Assembly: GCA_018340805.1 (NCBI GenBank)
Contig: JACMZG010001908.1
Coordinates: 33,391,239-33,455,238, forward strand
DNA from: Microvelia longipes
Taxonomy: Eukaryota; Arthropoda; Insecta; Hemiptera; Veliidae
Direction: 5' to 3'
Length of the DNA: 64,000 nt
Shown here: positions 1 through 11,815 of the stretch, piece after piece
How the letters are laid out: each line of letters starts with the position of its first letter
Numbering within the stretch: the stretch's first letter is position 1
Notes under the pieces: model-generated
Database searches by the model: none
The model's input: only the letters and a program-made list of their open reading frames with translations
What the model was told of the DNA's origin: nothing
Translations under genes and position numbers: made by a program

Positions 1-827
1 GCTACTTTGATACTACCAAGTTTTGCAAAACATGAATAGTTGACACAATATCGGCGCCCTGACGAGTTAGACGTAACGAAACAGAGACATTATGTCATGA
101 ATAATAATAATAATATGTCGAGCCATCAATGACGACGAATGTAAAAATGGAACAGTTCCCAGATGTAGCATTGCATTTTAATTTTTACATTTCTAGGTGT
201 CTCTCGCACAATGATATTGTGTCAAATATGTTTTCTTTTTACGAATCTTTCCTTCATTATCTGGATTAGTGACGTTTTAAATAAATTAAAATGTATTATT
301 ATTTTATCTTAACACACAAATTAATTTATATATTATATTATAATACTAAGATATTATATTATAACTATATTAAACTCATTTAAGACATTCGCTTACAAAG
401 TAAAAGTTTATTTTACAATATGCAAGTAGTTAAAATATATTCGATACTTGTACAAGATTATTTTAGCTCTTAAAACTAATTTTAATATTAACTTCCAACA
501 CGATATTTTGGTAGCTACAAACATGTATATATGTGTTAACATGGATGTATTTGTATTATATGTTTGTGGTGCGTGTTATGTGTTATGTATTTTAATTTTA
601 ATCTACTCGAAACCACGAGCGTGAAATTGCAGAAATTATTTTTAGATATTAATATTAATCCAATATACATTATGAATTTCGGACTAATCTCATTAGATTT
701 AACATTTGATGGGCATTATTTTAAGTATTCTTAAAAGTACTTATGAAGCTTTAAGTATCAAATGAATAAATGATAATCCAAATATTATATATTATATATA
801 TAATATATATATATATATATTATATAT

Positions 828-858
<31 letters not shown>

Positions 859-1689
859 GCACACTAAAAAATTAAAAGCTTGAAAGAAAAAATGAAGCTT
901 GAGTGTCACTGCTGGAAATAAATAAACAAAACGAATAAATATTAAATAGTTTAATAACATTAATAATATAACAGCTAAATTAATAAAATAAAAAAATGCA
1001 TTCTATATTTATTATGGACTTAGCACACAAAGGCTAAGTGCCGCACTTGAACTTAATCCGCTGAATAATCAAACACATCAAAGACCCTATTGATTTGTTT
1101 AAACTTAAGTCTATGTTGATCCCCTGTACTAGATGAAGGGTTAATTAGTTAATCTAGGGGAAATTAGTTAAACTAAATAGTTTACTAAATGCTACTGAAA
1201 GAATTTTACATGGCCTCGACGGGACCGTAGCGAACCTCACAGGCCTGCTCCGCGGGCCAGTGATGCGAGGTAATGAAAATTTCCTAGACATATGACAAAA
1301 TGTCATGTAAAAATAAATACTAGAACAAATATAGCGAGGTGATAAAAATTAGCTAAATTAAACAAAAAATGCTAATAAAACAAAGTATAATACAAAACAA
1401 AACAATGTTGGCGCGAAGCGGCCTGAGGGGCGACGGCGCGTCGCGGCTACGGCCCAAAGGCCCATATTTATGTTCACGAAAAGTCTGATTTCAATCTTAA
1501 AATTTATAATAGCATATGTCATTATTTTTTAATATTCGCATTTTTAATCAATTGTTTTTATGGTAAAACATATTTTAACAGATATAAACATTACGGGTCG
1601 TATAATGAAATATAATTTTATAGATCAAACCAATACGTATATATTTTTGCTATTGAGTTTTGACTTCTTGTAATTTATGTTCTACGTTA
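1..1689. other. Gene-free AT-rich flank with decayed repeats
   Basis: No coding exon is visible. The first 33 bases resemble a segment near 63265-63300, so the window may open inside an interspersed repeat that recurs at its other end. A GC-rich patch at about 1205-1265 and another at 1410-1465, unlike the surrounding AT-rich DNA, look like old mobile-element fragments. Confidence 0.5.
781..859. repeat. TA microsatellite
   Basis: Nearly uninterrupted alternating TA over about 80 bases, broken by a few TT/AA phase shifts. Confidence 0.95.
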
Positions 1690-1938
1690 TCTTATAGTCC
1701 TAGAGCCGGACCTGAACAAATGTGACTTATTTTATACTACTTCAAAATATGGTTTATAAAATTATTTTTATAAAATTTTGAGCATGCGCAATCACATGAA
1801 GGGCTCCAGTCTGGATAGGCAAACTATGCTTTTCCTTCATAATTAAAGGTATATTTTGAGAAAAATTTGGTTTAAAGTAGTACAAATTGAGTCACATATT
1901 TTAGACCTAGCTCTTGGACTATTAGGATGTCATAAGGC
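1690..1938. repeat. Foldback (long-TIR) MITE-like element
   Basis: The segment 1690-1754 reappears in inverted, roughly 75-80% similar form at 1865-1938. Both arms carry TAGTCC, a GAGC block, an ATGTGACT block and TACTACTT in the same order. About 110 bases separate the arms, giving a 250-base foldback element. No open frame is present, so it would be non-autonomous. Confidence 0.6.
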
Positions 1939-3685
1939 ATTAAGGATGTATAAGAATGTACGTTTGTAGCAATTTTTAACTCGATTGGTCAAAGTTTCAA
2001 TTTTCGATGACAGTAAAATAGGTTTTAAGGTAAAAAAAAATATATATTTTCAGGCAGCATAAATAGACCAAAAGATTGACTTTTTGTGTCGTTTCAACTA
2101 ACTAAATTGAACACACAAACTAAGACAGACAAATTTATGATAAAATCCATTTAGATCGTCATAAAAGTGCCTGAAACGGAGGATGGTGATTTTGGACGTA
2201 CGATTATGATGAAATCTCGCTATCTGATTGTTAAAGTGAAACAATACTTTTTCTTAATACATAAACTAAAAGATTAGGAAAAAGACAGTAAGAAAAAAAG
2301 TTAAAAATCAGTAAGAAGATGGCAAATTACAGGATAATAAGACGATTTTGCGAAAACTATTTAACGGGCGTTTGGCCTACTAAGGAGGAGTCCCATGGGT
2401 AATGTTTCTTATTTTATATCATTTGCTGTTGCATGTCATTTTGCCATGTTATTAGTGAATTTCCAACATAGGGGTCGCCTCGCCTTCAATTCACTTTTAA
2501 GGACTAACAGTCCGACGCTCTTTAGGATGTTAGCTAAACATCGAATTTAGCAAATATCTCTTGCAATTTTCAATCGATTTGTTTTAAATTTAACATAAGT
2601 ATTATTCAAAGCACTATCACTATCCGTGATATTTTACTTCTTTCGGCCTTTAGTGGACTAGTATTTCTAGACACTGTCATTATACCAAATATTAGAGACA
2701 ACACCCATTGCCTTTAATATTTAGTGTACCCACGCTTTAAAATAGTATTAATAATCAATGTTCAAAATTTCAAGTAAATGAAAGGATTAGCGTAGCCTCT
2801 ATTTTCAAAATAAAAAATATTAGAGTAGTAATTCGTGAAGAGTAAATATACCACCTTAAGTTAAAATTAATTTGAAATGGTATAAATATACAGCGTTAAT
2901 ATGTTAAAATGTAATTTTAAAAAGTAATTTTTTATTTATTTTTTGATAATAGGTTTTAAAATCCATATCAAATAAAAGAACTTCAAGTTGAACCTGTTTG
3001 TATTATAAAGTTAAAAATGTCTAATTAACAGATAACAGTCACTCGTGCCAGAGCAAACACCGTTTAATATAGGTTATCAATATAATACACTAATAAAGCA
3101 TCTACACAAAGCTGCTTTGTTTAAATTACTACCAATAAATTATTCACCACCTTTAATTTAATTTTCTAATTAAATTAATTTTAATTAAAGAATAAACCTA
3201 ATAATTAACTATTGTCACGTTTTATTTAAAAAGCAGATCTAAGTATCATGCTATTGACTGACATATAACATTGAATCGTAGATTAATTTGATTACTTATT
3301 TATACTTTATGGTGGCTTTTATCAGTCGGATACTTCATTACTTCACATACCTGTGTTATTTATCGTAAATACAGTACCGAACTTTCCAATATATGTTTGA
3401 TATAAAATTGATTAGTTTTTTAATTTTTTTAAAGTGCTTTTCATTGTTATTGGAGATATTTATACTCATAAGTCTTTTTTTTTATTTAATCGTGTTCTCA
3501 GTGGTAGTTAGATGTTTTTTTTAGGGAATGAAGAAAATGATCAAAAGGCAGAGTTAGAGAATGTGTCGGACTGACTTCACCCATTGTACACCTAAAATAT
3601 TTTGATATAATTTTTTTACCCCCGCCACTTCTTGTAACATACATGCAAAACCATTTTCTAAATCCATTTCATTTTGTTTTAAACT
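1939..3685. other. No gene seen
   Basis: AT-rich sequence with no exon-like open frames, no recognisable RNA gene and no clear repeat structure by eye. Confidence 0.5.
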
Positions 3686-3689
3686 GCTT

Positions 3690-4417
3690 CTGCGCTTTTT
3701 TACTTTTCCTCATTAATACCGTAAGTGTATAGGAAACGTATTGTGTTTGCAAAAAAATCCGGCACCAGGATGAAACCGGAATGATCTGTTTTATGTGTTT
3801 TTAAGGCCTCCTGAGTGGTTTTCGCAAAGTTTTCTGTGTGTATGTGTGTGTCTGTTGAGAGTTGGAATTTTGTACAAAAATCAGTCTACCGCTGTAGTTG
3901 TGCTATTCGAAAAATATTTTTTATGGCGTCATTAACCCGCAATAATGACTCCGCAAAAATTTCAAAATTGACTATACGTATAAGACTAACATATGTGCCA
4001 AGTTTCATCTCATTATCAGCATTAGTTGAATTTTTATTAAATGACTTGGGTAGGTTTTTTTAAAAATTGGAAAATGATGCAATTGAGTTGAAATTTAATA
4101 AAAGTGTACACCATTACTTTATAAAAAAGAACACTAAGTTTCGTTTCAATACGACAAGTATATCCATGATTTTTGTTAGATCATAAAGAGTAAGCAGCAT
4201 TAAGCGTGGTCAGTGGTGTATGGGTGACCGCTGAGAATGATACGGATGCATTTACTATCTGAAGACGAGCGAAGCGAGTCCAAAGGAATATTGCAGTATA
4301 AATTTGGTGAACTGTATTTCTGAGGACGAGCGAAGTGAGTCCGATGGAGGAGGGATGAGCGCAGCGAATCTGATGTGATGAGGAAAAGTTCCGAGATATC
4401 CCGTACCCGAGTTTTCA
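3690..4417 (+). repeat. 5S-like interspersed repeat, near-complete copy
   Basis: This is one of at least ten related copies in the window. It opens with a cctcatt-taccgta-gtataggaaa block, runs through a tgtgtctgttg/gttgaaattt middle, and ends with a GAGCGAAGCGAG tail and a ccgtaccc terminus. At 4178-4240 it contains a stretch similar to the internal control region of 5S rRNA genes: TAAGCAGCAT, GTGGTCAGT and GGGTGACCGC in the right order and spacing. It has no open frame of its own. Short open frames within it are not genes. Confidence 0.75.
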
Positions 4418-6590
4418 TGTTATAACTTAGTTCATAAATCATGTTTATGAAGATAACAAAGACTATCGAAAATTAAAAATAATGTCATTGATCGTATTAG
4501 TCAGCAATTATTTCAAGTTTTAAATTTTGCTTCCCTACCTTCTAAAAGGAGAAGGGAAGTATTAGATTAGCAATAAATGTAACACCCACTTTTTCATCAA
4601 ATGTTGACTTATCAATGTTTGATGATGTCCCGAAAATCTTTAAAACGTTGGTGTCTGTGTGCATGAGTGTATTGATATGCATATTTCTTAAAACATGCTA
4701 CTGCTCAAATGGCTAATCAAAATGGCATCGGTTCAAACTTTAAAAAAATAAAAATTACGAAAAATATTTGATAAAAAGTGTTTCTGATGATATTTTGAAG
4801 TTTTTTATTAAAGAAAGAGACCTTCACCGCATAAGTGGCTAGCACAGCTCACGAGGTATAACGTGCTAGAATGAAAATGTTCACATATTTTAAGACACTC
4901 AGCTCAAATGACTTATCCAATTACAATGAAACTTGGCATAAAAATCGGATCCTTTAAGAAGAAAAATTGATAGGAGTTTGAGATAATTAAAAAACGGCAT
5001 GTCAAAATGACGTCTCTTATAACATTGTCTCTTATAAAATGTTTTTAATGATATTTTAAAGTTTTCTTAGCATAATGAGGCCTGAACAACCACATCTGTG
5101 GTTAGCGCTGTGATGGGCTTTAATTTTTCATAACTTTTCTTGTATTTCAATTCCATGTCTACTGCAAGGGAAGCCTCATTCCATGATTGACAGCTTGTTT
5201 TTTTCAATTCTAGCTTGTTTAAGGATACGAGAAAGCAAAATTAAATCAAAACGAATGAATAAAAAGTCAATGTAATTTAGAAGAGAATACAAAACACATC
5301 CTGTGGGAATCAAGAGAAAATGTGAATGTATTTTGTCAGTAGAGAGAATTGCCTTGGCAGATGGAAAAATGTTTTATCTTCAATAACACACTACACTGCG
5401 CCTATTGGCTTCGTATTATAAATAAACCATTCTCATGTGAGTAATATGGTCAACATTTATAGTTTATAAACTTAAACACCTATGCAAGATAAATGGTAGA
5501 ATTTAAATTATGACATTCAGAATAATTTATAAAACTAAGAACAATCAATACATAGTACCCCAAAAACAAAATTTACTCGCATAATGTCCAGATTAAAAAT
5601 AGTCTTAACTAGTATTTCAACTCGGTTTTTATTTTAATAGACTCCAAATTAGTTGTCTTAAACATCATAAAAATAATAAACAAAGTAGCATTAAACAATC
5701 GAGCGTTGTAATGTTTAATGTTTCTTCATTTTTTTAAGGCAATTATTTGTTTTTAATAAACATAGGTATAAATGTATTTTTGGAATCTCATTTCTGGATT
5801 ATGTATTTAATATTAATTTAATGTATTTAATAACATGGATAATGCATTGTTGGGCAATTTATTTTTTAGAATATAACTTATAGGTTCCTTTTATAAATTG
5901 ACCATTTATCATTAATCGCACCCGATTTTAGCAAATCTCATCATGAAATTGACGCTTACGAAGTTGTTCGGATAACGGAAGTAGGAGATCGATTCCGTTT
6001 GGCTTCTCTGATGCCAAAAATGTATGTTCAAAAAAATTTTCTCTACCTATGATATCGATAATATCGAAAATCGGAAGATGATAACTCAACAGCATTGCAA
6101 GTTGTACTTATCTATTCATAATTTCTGAGAGACAGAGCTCTTTGGTGAATCTATAATAGGTACTAGTAGGACAGCCTAAGTTCTATGTAAATCTTAAACA
6201 CAACATTAACATTAGATACCCACCATGATCATATTTTATTAAGTAATTCATAACAATAAATGAAGAAGATTCCTCGCTGTCTAAACAATAAATGAAAACC
6301 TGAGACGAAACGAAATATAAACACACGCAGTCAAAATAAGCTATAAATTCCCTTTAACCAGACCAAGTAATTAATCAAAGTCAAGGCATCTGTCTTATGT
6401 ACTCATTCTACAGTATCGGATCCTACAAATTACAAACTCAGCACATGAATAGCTAATAAATTGTAAAACAAGAAATTTAATTAAATATTTTGAAATGACC
6501 GAATAAGTTTATTTTCGTATAGTTGAAGAGACATAATACGTTGTATGTGGTCGTATATGAGTTGTTTAAATGTTTTTGCATATTGAGCAG
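4418..6590. other. No gene; diffuse decayed repeats
   Basis: No exon is visible. Two related pieces at about 4785-4865 and 5035-5110 (both a tgatattttgaag-type block followed by a taag/catc-tggctagc-type block) suggest an old local duplication or two copies of one repeat. A segment near 5165-5190 resembles one at 61375-61400. Confidence 0.4.
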
Positions 6591-6597
6591 GTTAAAT

Positions 6598-6718
6598 TTA
6601 ACGTAAAACTAAATTTAATGTAAATGTAACGTAGAACTGAATGTAAATGTAACGTTAAACTAAATGTAATTTAATGTAACTTTAACGTAAAACTAAATGT
6701 AAATGTAATATAATATTA
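6598..6718. repeat. Imperfect 25-33 bp tandem repeat (about four units)
   Basis: Units begin with AACGTAAAACTAAAT or close variants at about 6600, 6640, 6651 and 6681, separated by ATGTAAATGT-type filler. Divergence between units is moderate. Confidence 0.7.
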
Positions 6719-6899
6719 ACTAATAATACAAACTATTGGCACCGCTATGTATTAACAAGAGGCCTGCGGCCTCTTTGCCGTACTGTGGCCTCGGCGCTAT
6801 ATGGCCATATGGTTATTGTACTTTATCAGTTCGTCATATTACTAATTTATATAAGTGGCATCGTGGCAGTATGCCACGATAAGTATAAGTATAAGTGAA

Positions 6900-7045
6900 T
6901 TTTCTAATGTATTTGTGAAAAAACGTGATTTGTTTACATAATGTCATATAATGACATTGTATTGTTTGACATCTATATGTCAATCAATAAAACCAAAGTA
7001 ATACTGGTGATTAAATGTAACTTCGTATTTTTGTGAACCATGCAT
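6900..7045 (+). repeat. LTR/terminal-like repeat piece, copy 1
   Basis: The block from CGTGATTTGTTTACAT through AATAAAACC to ATGTAACTTCGTATTTTTG recurs in inverted orientation at about 14070-14200. An AATAAA motif sits inside both copies, so a retroelement terminus is plausible, but no coding sequence adjoins it. Confidence 0.55.
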
Positions 7046-7272
7046 TTATATGTAAAATATTTCAGCCCAATTTAAACACTATACGAAAATTTTGTGATTT
7101 TTTGAAATGTTTGTGGGGTCATTATTGTGGTCAATGATGTCACACATATTTCATAAACAATAGGGTTTCGGACATTAGCAAGGTTGATTTTTATACCATG
7201 TTTCATTTCGATCCAAGAAAGTGTTCAAAAGTTATCATGTCCCATAGAAACGTTCAGGACACAAAAATCTCG

Positions 7273-7348
7273 TACACACACAACACGCGCACACACACAC
7301 ACACACACACACACCACACACACACACCACACACACACACACACACAC

Positions 7349-7405
<57 letters not shown>
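7273..7405. repeat. Compound (CA)n(TA)n microsatellite
   Basis: About 75 bases of CA repeat run directly into about 55 bases of TA repeat. Open frames crossing it on both strands encode only alternating His/Thr or Ile/Tyr runs and are artefacts. Confidence 0.95.
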
Positions 7406-7614
7406 AAGTGGCTTATTAAAAAAATAATAGAAGAAAGTAATAAGAAATTGGAATCTCACTCAAAAGCCTGCTCCAGGGTCATTTTTATGACAGTTAGGAG
7501 GAGGGTTACATTGTTTGAGATTTTAATAAATAAATTTAAATTTTTCTGTTCAAGAGACTACACTAGTCTCTTGAAGTACATTAGTTTTTATGTGTTTTTT
7601 TTTTGTAATTTTTA

Positions 7615-7959
7615 TTAATTAAATTGTTGGACAAGGTATGATCTGTATTTACAAATGGTTCTTGAATATGAGGCTAAAGTGTGACAATTCTCTGCTGTAG
7701 GATCATCTAAAAATTTTAGATATTCGCTTTCAGAGAGATTTTTTTTCTTAAAATGAGCTAATCTAAACTCTGCTAAAGCTGGGTAGATGACTACAAAGTG
7801 AAGATTATCCTCAATGGCATTCATATTGCAAAGATAGCATCTGTGGTCTGTTCTGCCGTAGGAGCAGTTAATAGATAGAAGCTGGTCTCTAGCCTTGAGA
7901 ACCCATCCTGCTACAAATCTGTCTATTATTGTTGTGATATATGTTAGGACTGGCTTTAT

Positions 7960-7961
<2 letters not shown>
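7615..7961 (-). pseudogene. Non-LTR retrotransposon 3' end remnant (zinc-knuckle tail)
   Basis: On the minus strand an open frame of about 115 codons ends at the stop near 7615. It contains CYLCN, then ED-LHFVV and then YPAL-EFR. This resembles the Cys-x2-Cys...His...Cys-Pro tail found after the reverse transcriptase in many LINE polyproteins. The last expected Cys is Tyr here (VIYPAL), and the frame is cut off upstream by a TA microsatellite, so it is a dead fragment. The family assignment rests on the motif alone. Confidence 0.6.
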
Positions 7962-8020
<59 letters not shown>

Positions 8021-8156
8021 GTATATGTATATTTATTTATAGATATAAATAAATAACATATTATAGTAATAATATAATAAGCTATTAATCGATTCATTTG
8101 TGCAATGTCGGCGCCAAGCCGTGGTGCCATATATATATATATATATATAATATATA

Positions 8157-8194
<38 letters not shown>
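7962..8194. repeat. Two TA microsatellite blocks
   Basis: TA tracts at about 7961-8032 and 8129-8194 flank a short unique stretch that contains GGCGCC. Confidence 0.9.
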
Positions 8195-8196
<2 letters not shown>

Positions 8197-8663
8197 CATT
8201 GAGTCCTTCCTTTTAATAAATCCTCCGACTCCCACTCCCCCCATGACCCAACATAATAGCTCATTTTTTTTCGAATATTCGCTAAAAAGTATAAAAAAAT
8301 CACCTCCATAGTCAAGGTCATTAAAGAGTCAGTATTTTATTACTTATACTTACACAACGGAGGTCTGGAGATCGTATCCCGGGATAAGCTCTGAATTTAT
8401 GTCAGATTTTGTCATATAAATTATCATCAACTTTATGTTACACTGAGCGTAACGGCGGAAGTGGTTCCCAAAAGGGTTATCCCTGATGGCTTGCAAGGCT
8501 CTATACGGGTGTTATTTTTTATGTAATAAAAAACAAGGGCTTCGGACCCTCGCAGCTCCAAGGGGCTCCTAGGCATTGGCTCCTATGCTTGATTTGGCCT
8601 ATTTAAAACTGTTGGCCCGATTGGCAGTTCCTTTTGTATTGCTTTTTATTTTGTATCTTTGTG

Positions 8664-8720
8664 TATATATGTGTATAGGAATGTATATGTATATATGTGT
8701 GTATACATACACACACACAC

Positions 8721-8776
<56 letters not shown>
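8664..8776. repeat. Compound GTAT/CA/CATA/TA microsatellite
   Basis: Tandem GTATAT, CA, CATA and TA units follow each other over about 110 bases. Confidence 0.9.
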
Positions 8777-8780
<4 letters not shown>

Positions 8781-11480
8781 TTTTTAATTTATTTTTGTAA
8801 CCTATAGAGGAATCTTTGAATTTCTTAACAACTTTAAACTATAGGTTGGCATACGTCACGCGCCATGGAAGTTAACCTTTACGTTGTTTTTAGTTAAATA
8901 TTTGAATTGTATGTGGATCTTTATTGTGGTTTATGTAACTTCCCGTTGTGTGCTAAACTGATGTTGACAATGATAGCAATGATTATAATAAGCGGCGTCG
9001 TCAGGGATACTACTATGATTGTTAATGTTGGTCATGTTTATGTAATTATTATAATCAAGTCATTCAAAGTTCTTATAATTTACTGCCAACGCATAAACTC
9101 AATGACTTTATTACGTAAAACCAACAATTTTACATCGAAATATGCTAAACTTCCAAACTTTTGCATAATAACCTTCTCGACATAGTAACCGTGTAAAAAA
9201 TTGTCATATTGAGTATTAGTATCATCAAATAAGGCACACCAAGGATACAACAACAACAAAATGAATAAATTTACTAACTTTGTGTAAATAGTTGAGTTAA
9301 TCTTCGGGCGAGACGACTCGCCCACATTGCGAATAATGTTGAACACGTGATGTACGACAAATCGAACCGGTGCCGGGTTCAAACCCGTACCGAACTAAAA
9401 ACTCCTAGTAAACTAATAAAACTAGGAATTTCAATTTGACATTTCATAAATTAATAAATTTACAGATACGTTTAAACTAGTAATGAACATACTTCAGGTC
9501 CAATACATTTAAAAACTTTAAAGATATTTAGGATTGAAATAAAACATTAACAATTATTTTAAATTGAAAATGAATAGAATAAGCAATAAAAATTAATTTT
9601 ATTTTAAATAAACTTAACTGTGCGTAACGTATTATTTTTTTAAAGATATAAAATTCCGCGAGTTTAACCTCGGAACAGTTTGGCTCTTGCAGAGTAACTG
9701 ACACAAAACAAGCCCGAGTACACACCACGCCTCCCCGTTCCCCTCTACCGTAGCTATGAGGCCACAATCTCCCCATTGCCTCACCTAGAGAGAACGAGTG
9801 ATAGCAAAATTAAACAATTTTAAAAATATCAATTAATATACACCTTGGTGGCGTTTTCTCAGATTGATAGGAAAATTTCACAATTTAATCGCTATAATTG
9901 AAAATTGTTGACAATGACTTCACAGTTAGAGGAAATTATTTTGTACAAATTTTTCTCTTATAATGCTGAATAATAATTTTAAATATTGAAAACAAACAAC
10001 GAAAACAAGACTTTTTTATTTTACTTGGACACATACTTCATTTAATAACCATCGGACCTTTAATTTAATATACGTATAAACGAATATATATCAAATAAAT
10101 TTGGTAGGAGCAACTTTGGCATATGCATTAAAATGGCCAAAGCTAAACTCAATGCAGCTACTCCAGCTATCGCTTCTTAAAGTCAAGAGCTAAATAGTCA
10201 TGATCAAGGTCGTACTCTTCATTGCATAAAGGAAAACATAGATACGAGATAGAAGTTCCGTGATATCAAAGTTTAATTTTATTGTTGGAGGAGAAATCAT
10301 TTGACACAAATGAATAAGGAAATCATTTTCCTTATTCAAATTAATAAGGATAAGACAAACATAGAATAAATAAATAGATAAATTAACAATTAAATAATAG
10401 ATAGATATAATGTAATATATATACAATACATAATATAGTATTATAATATAATATAATAATATACTATAATATAAATTTAATTAAAAATATTGTAAAAAAA
10501 ATTGCTAAATGTAAATAAATAAATAAATTTAAATTTATAGTAAGAAAATAACACACTAATAATACTGCATGCTGCTGCTCTACTAACAGATGATTAGATG
10601 TTAAGCTTTAGTTATTAAGTAAATGCACACAGCGCAGGGGTTTTTTAACTCTTTAGTGTGGCATTAGATCCTTTAATGTTATGTATTATAACTAATTTGT
10701 TAATTATTTTCTAATAAAGGAATTTATATAAAAAAAAAAAAAAACAATAGTACTTTGGTCTCTTGGCCGCTCCGTTGATATGTACTGGGGGCTGCTTCAC
10801 GGCCCCTGCGCCTCCTACTACTTCTGTCTTATCCCTTTTCACTAATTTTATTGTTATTATTAGCAATTTAGCTAGCGAAGCGAGTTTTGTCAAGCCCCTG
10901 AGTAAAACATTAGACCCGGCTTTCTTACACTGTGGTCCTCTAAATACTAAGACCGAATGGATTATTAATGCCATGACCTAGGAAATCAGCCACCCGGTCC
11001 AGCTGCCGGTCCATAAAAAAATTTAGCCGAGTTAATAAAAATAATACAAATTAAAATAATTTTGTTGACTATTTTAATCGGTAGTTTTTGTTAGGACTTC
11101 TCCTATTCCTATTCTGTTTATATTTTGCTAACGTTTGTTAAATTTAAGTTAATCTCCCTTATACACACCATGACACCCTACTTAGAATTTTATTTACTTT
11201 ATAATTTGGTTCCCCTGGAATTACTGGATTAGGCTACTCCCTCAACATACCCATGTCTTGCAGAATGCTTGTCTGGATTTATTAGATATCGTCGACTTAG
11301 CAACTTGTAGATCTTTATTTAGAGCAAGTTGAGGCTGTTTCAAGCTGTTAAATAGTGCTCCAGCAACCTGTGGTAATTTTTCAGCGGCGATAAAATGTGG
11401 TACCACAAGTGATATATTGTGATAATTTTCAATAACTTTAATTACTATGATTTTGAATGAGCACCAGTGGAGTTGTTCAT
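8777..11480. other. No gene; repeat-derived
   Basis: No exon is supported. An AATAAA motif followed by an uninterrupted run of about 14 A at 10731-10744 looks like the 3' end of a retroposed sequence. The open frames on both strands at 10711-10981 abut that run and have no recognisable similarity. A T-arm-like GGGTTCAAACCC near 9375 is isolated. Confidence 0.45.
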
Positions 11481-11481
11481 A

Positions 11482-11815
11482 ATTAAAGGAACGAAGAAAA
11501 GAGTCTCTCCACAAAACAATAATTTATTCAAAGCGCTTTCAGCCTAACATGAGGCCATCATCAGTGCCACATATAATATAAAGAATAAACGGACCCCGAC
11601 ATCGTCTATTACGACTCACCGACATCGTCGAGTCGAAAAAGAAGAGAAGGAAAACTGCGAATTTCACAGTTTGACTTGTATTAACCTTAAATGTCTTTCT
11701 CTTAGCCGTTTATTCTTTATATTATATCTGGCACTGATGATGGCCTCATGTTAGGTTGAAAGCGCTTTGAATAAATTATTGTTTTGTGGAGAACTCTTTT
11801 CTTCGTTCCTTTAAT
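11482..11815. mobile_element. Inverted repeat pair with hammerhead-like cores (Penelope-like terminus?)
   Basis: A 110-base arm at 11482-11592 is repeated inverted at 11705-11815 with few mismatches. Each arm holds CTGATGA, a short hairpin, then GAAA: at 11564-11537 on the minus strand and 11734-11761 on the plus strand. CTGATGA-helix-GAAA is the conserved core of hammerhead ribozymes, which Penelope-like elements are known to carry in their terminal repeats. A Penelope-like coding relic exists elsewhere in the window. A full ribozyme with helices I and III and a cleavage site was not established. Confidence 0.5.

Noticed and set aside
4178..4240. Functional 5S rRNA gene
   Set aside because: Only the internal control region is similar; the 5' and 3' thirds of a 5S gene and a T-run terminator are absent.
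4200..4442. 80-codon and similar (13660-13968, 40068-40373, 42145-42366) minus-strand frames sharing RSSSDSK/FARPQ-like peptides
   Set aside because: They are antisense readings of the GAGCGAAGCGAG tail of the 5S-like repeat; the shared peptide reflects the repeat, not a gene family.
7184..7618. Overlapping open frames through the CA/TA microsatellite
   Set aside because: They encode only His/Thr and Ile/Tyr runs from the repeat and have no flanking similarity or splice structure.
9350..9390. tRNA-like T-arm GGGTTCAAACCC
   Set aside because: No A box, anticodon arm or acceptor stem can be placed upstream; at most a fragment of a tRNA-derived repeat.
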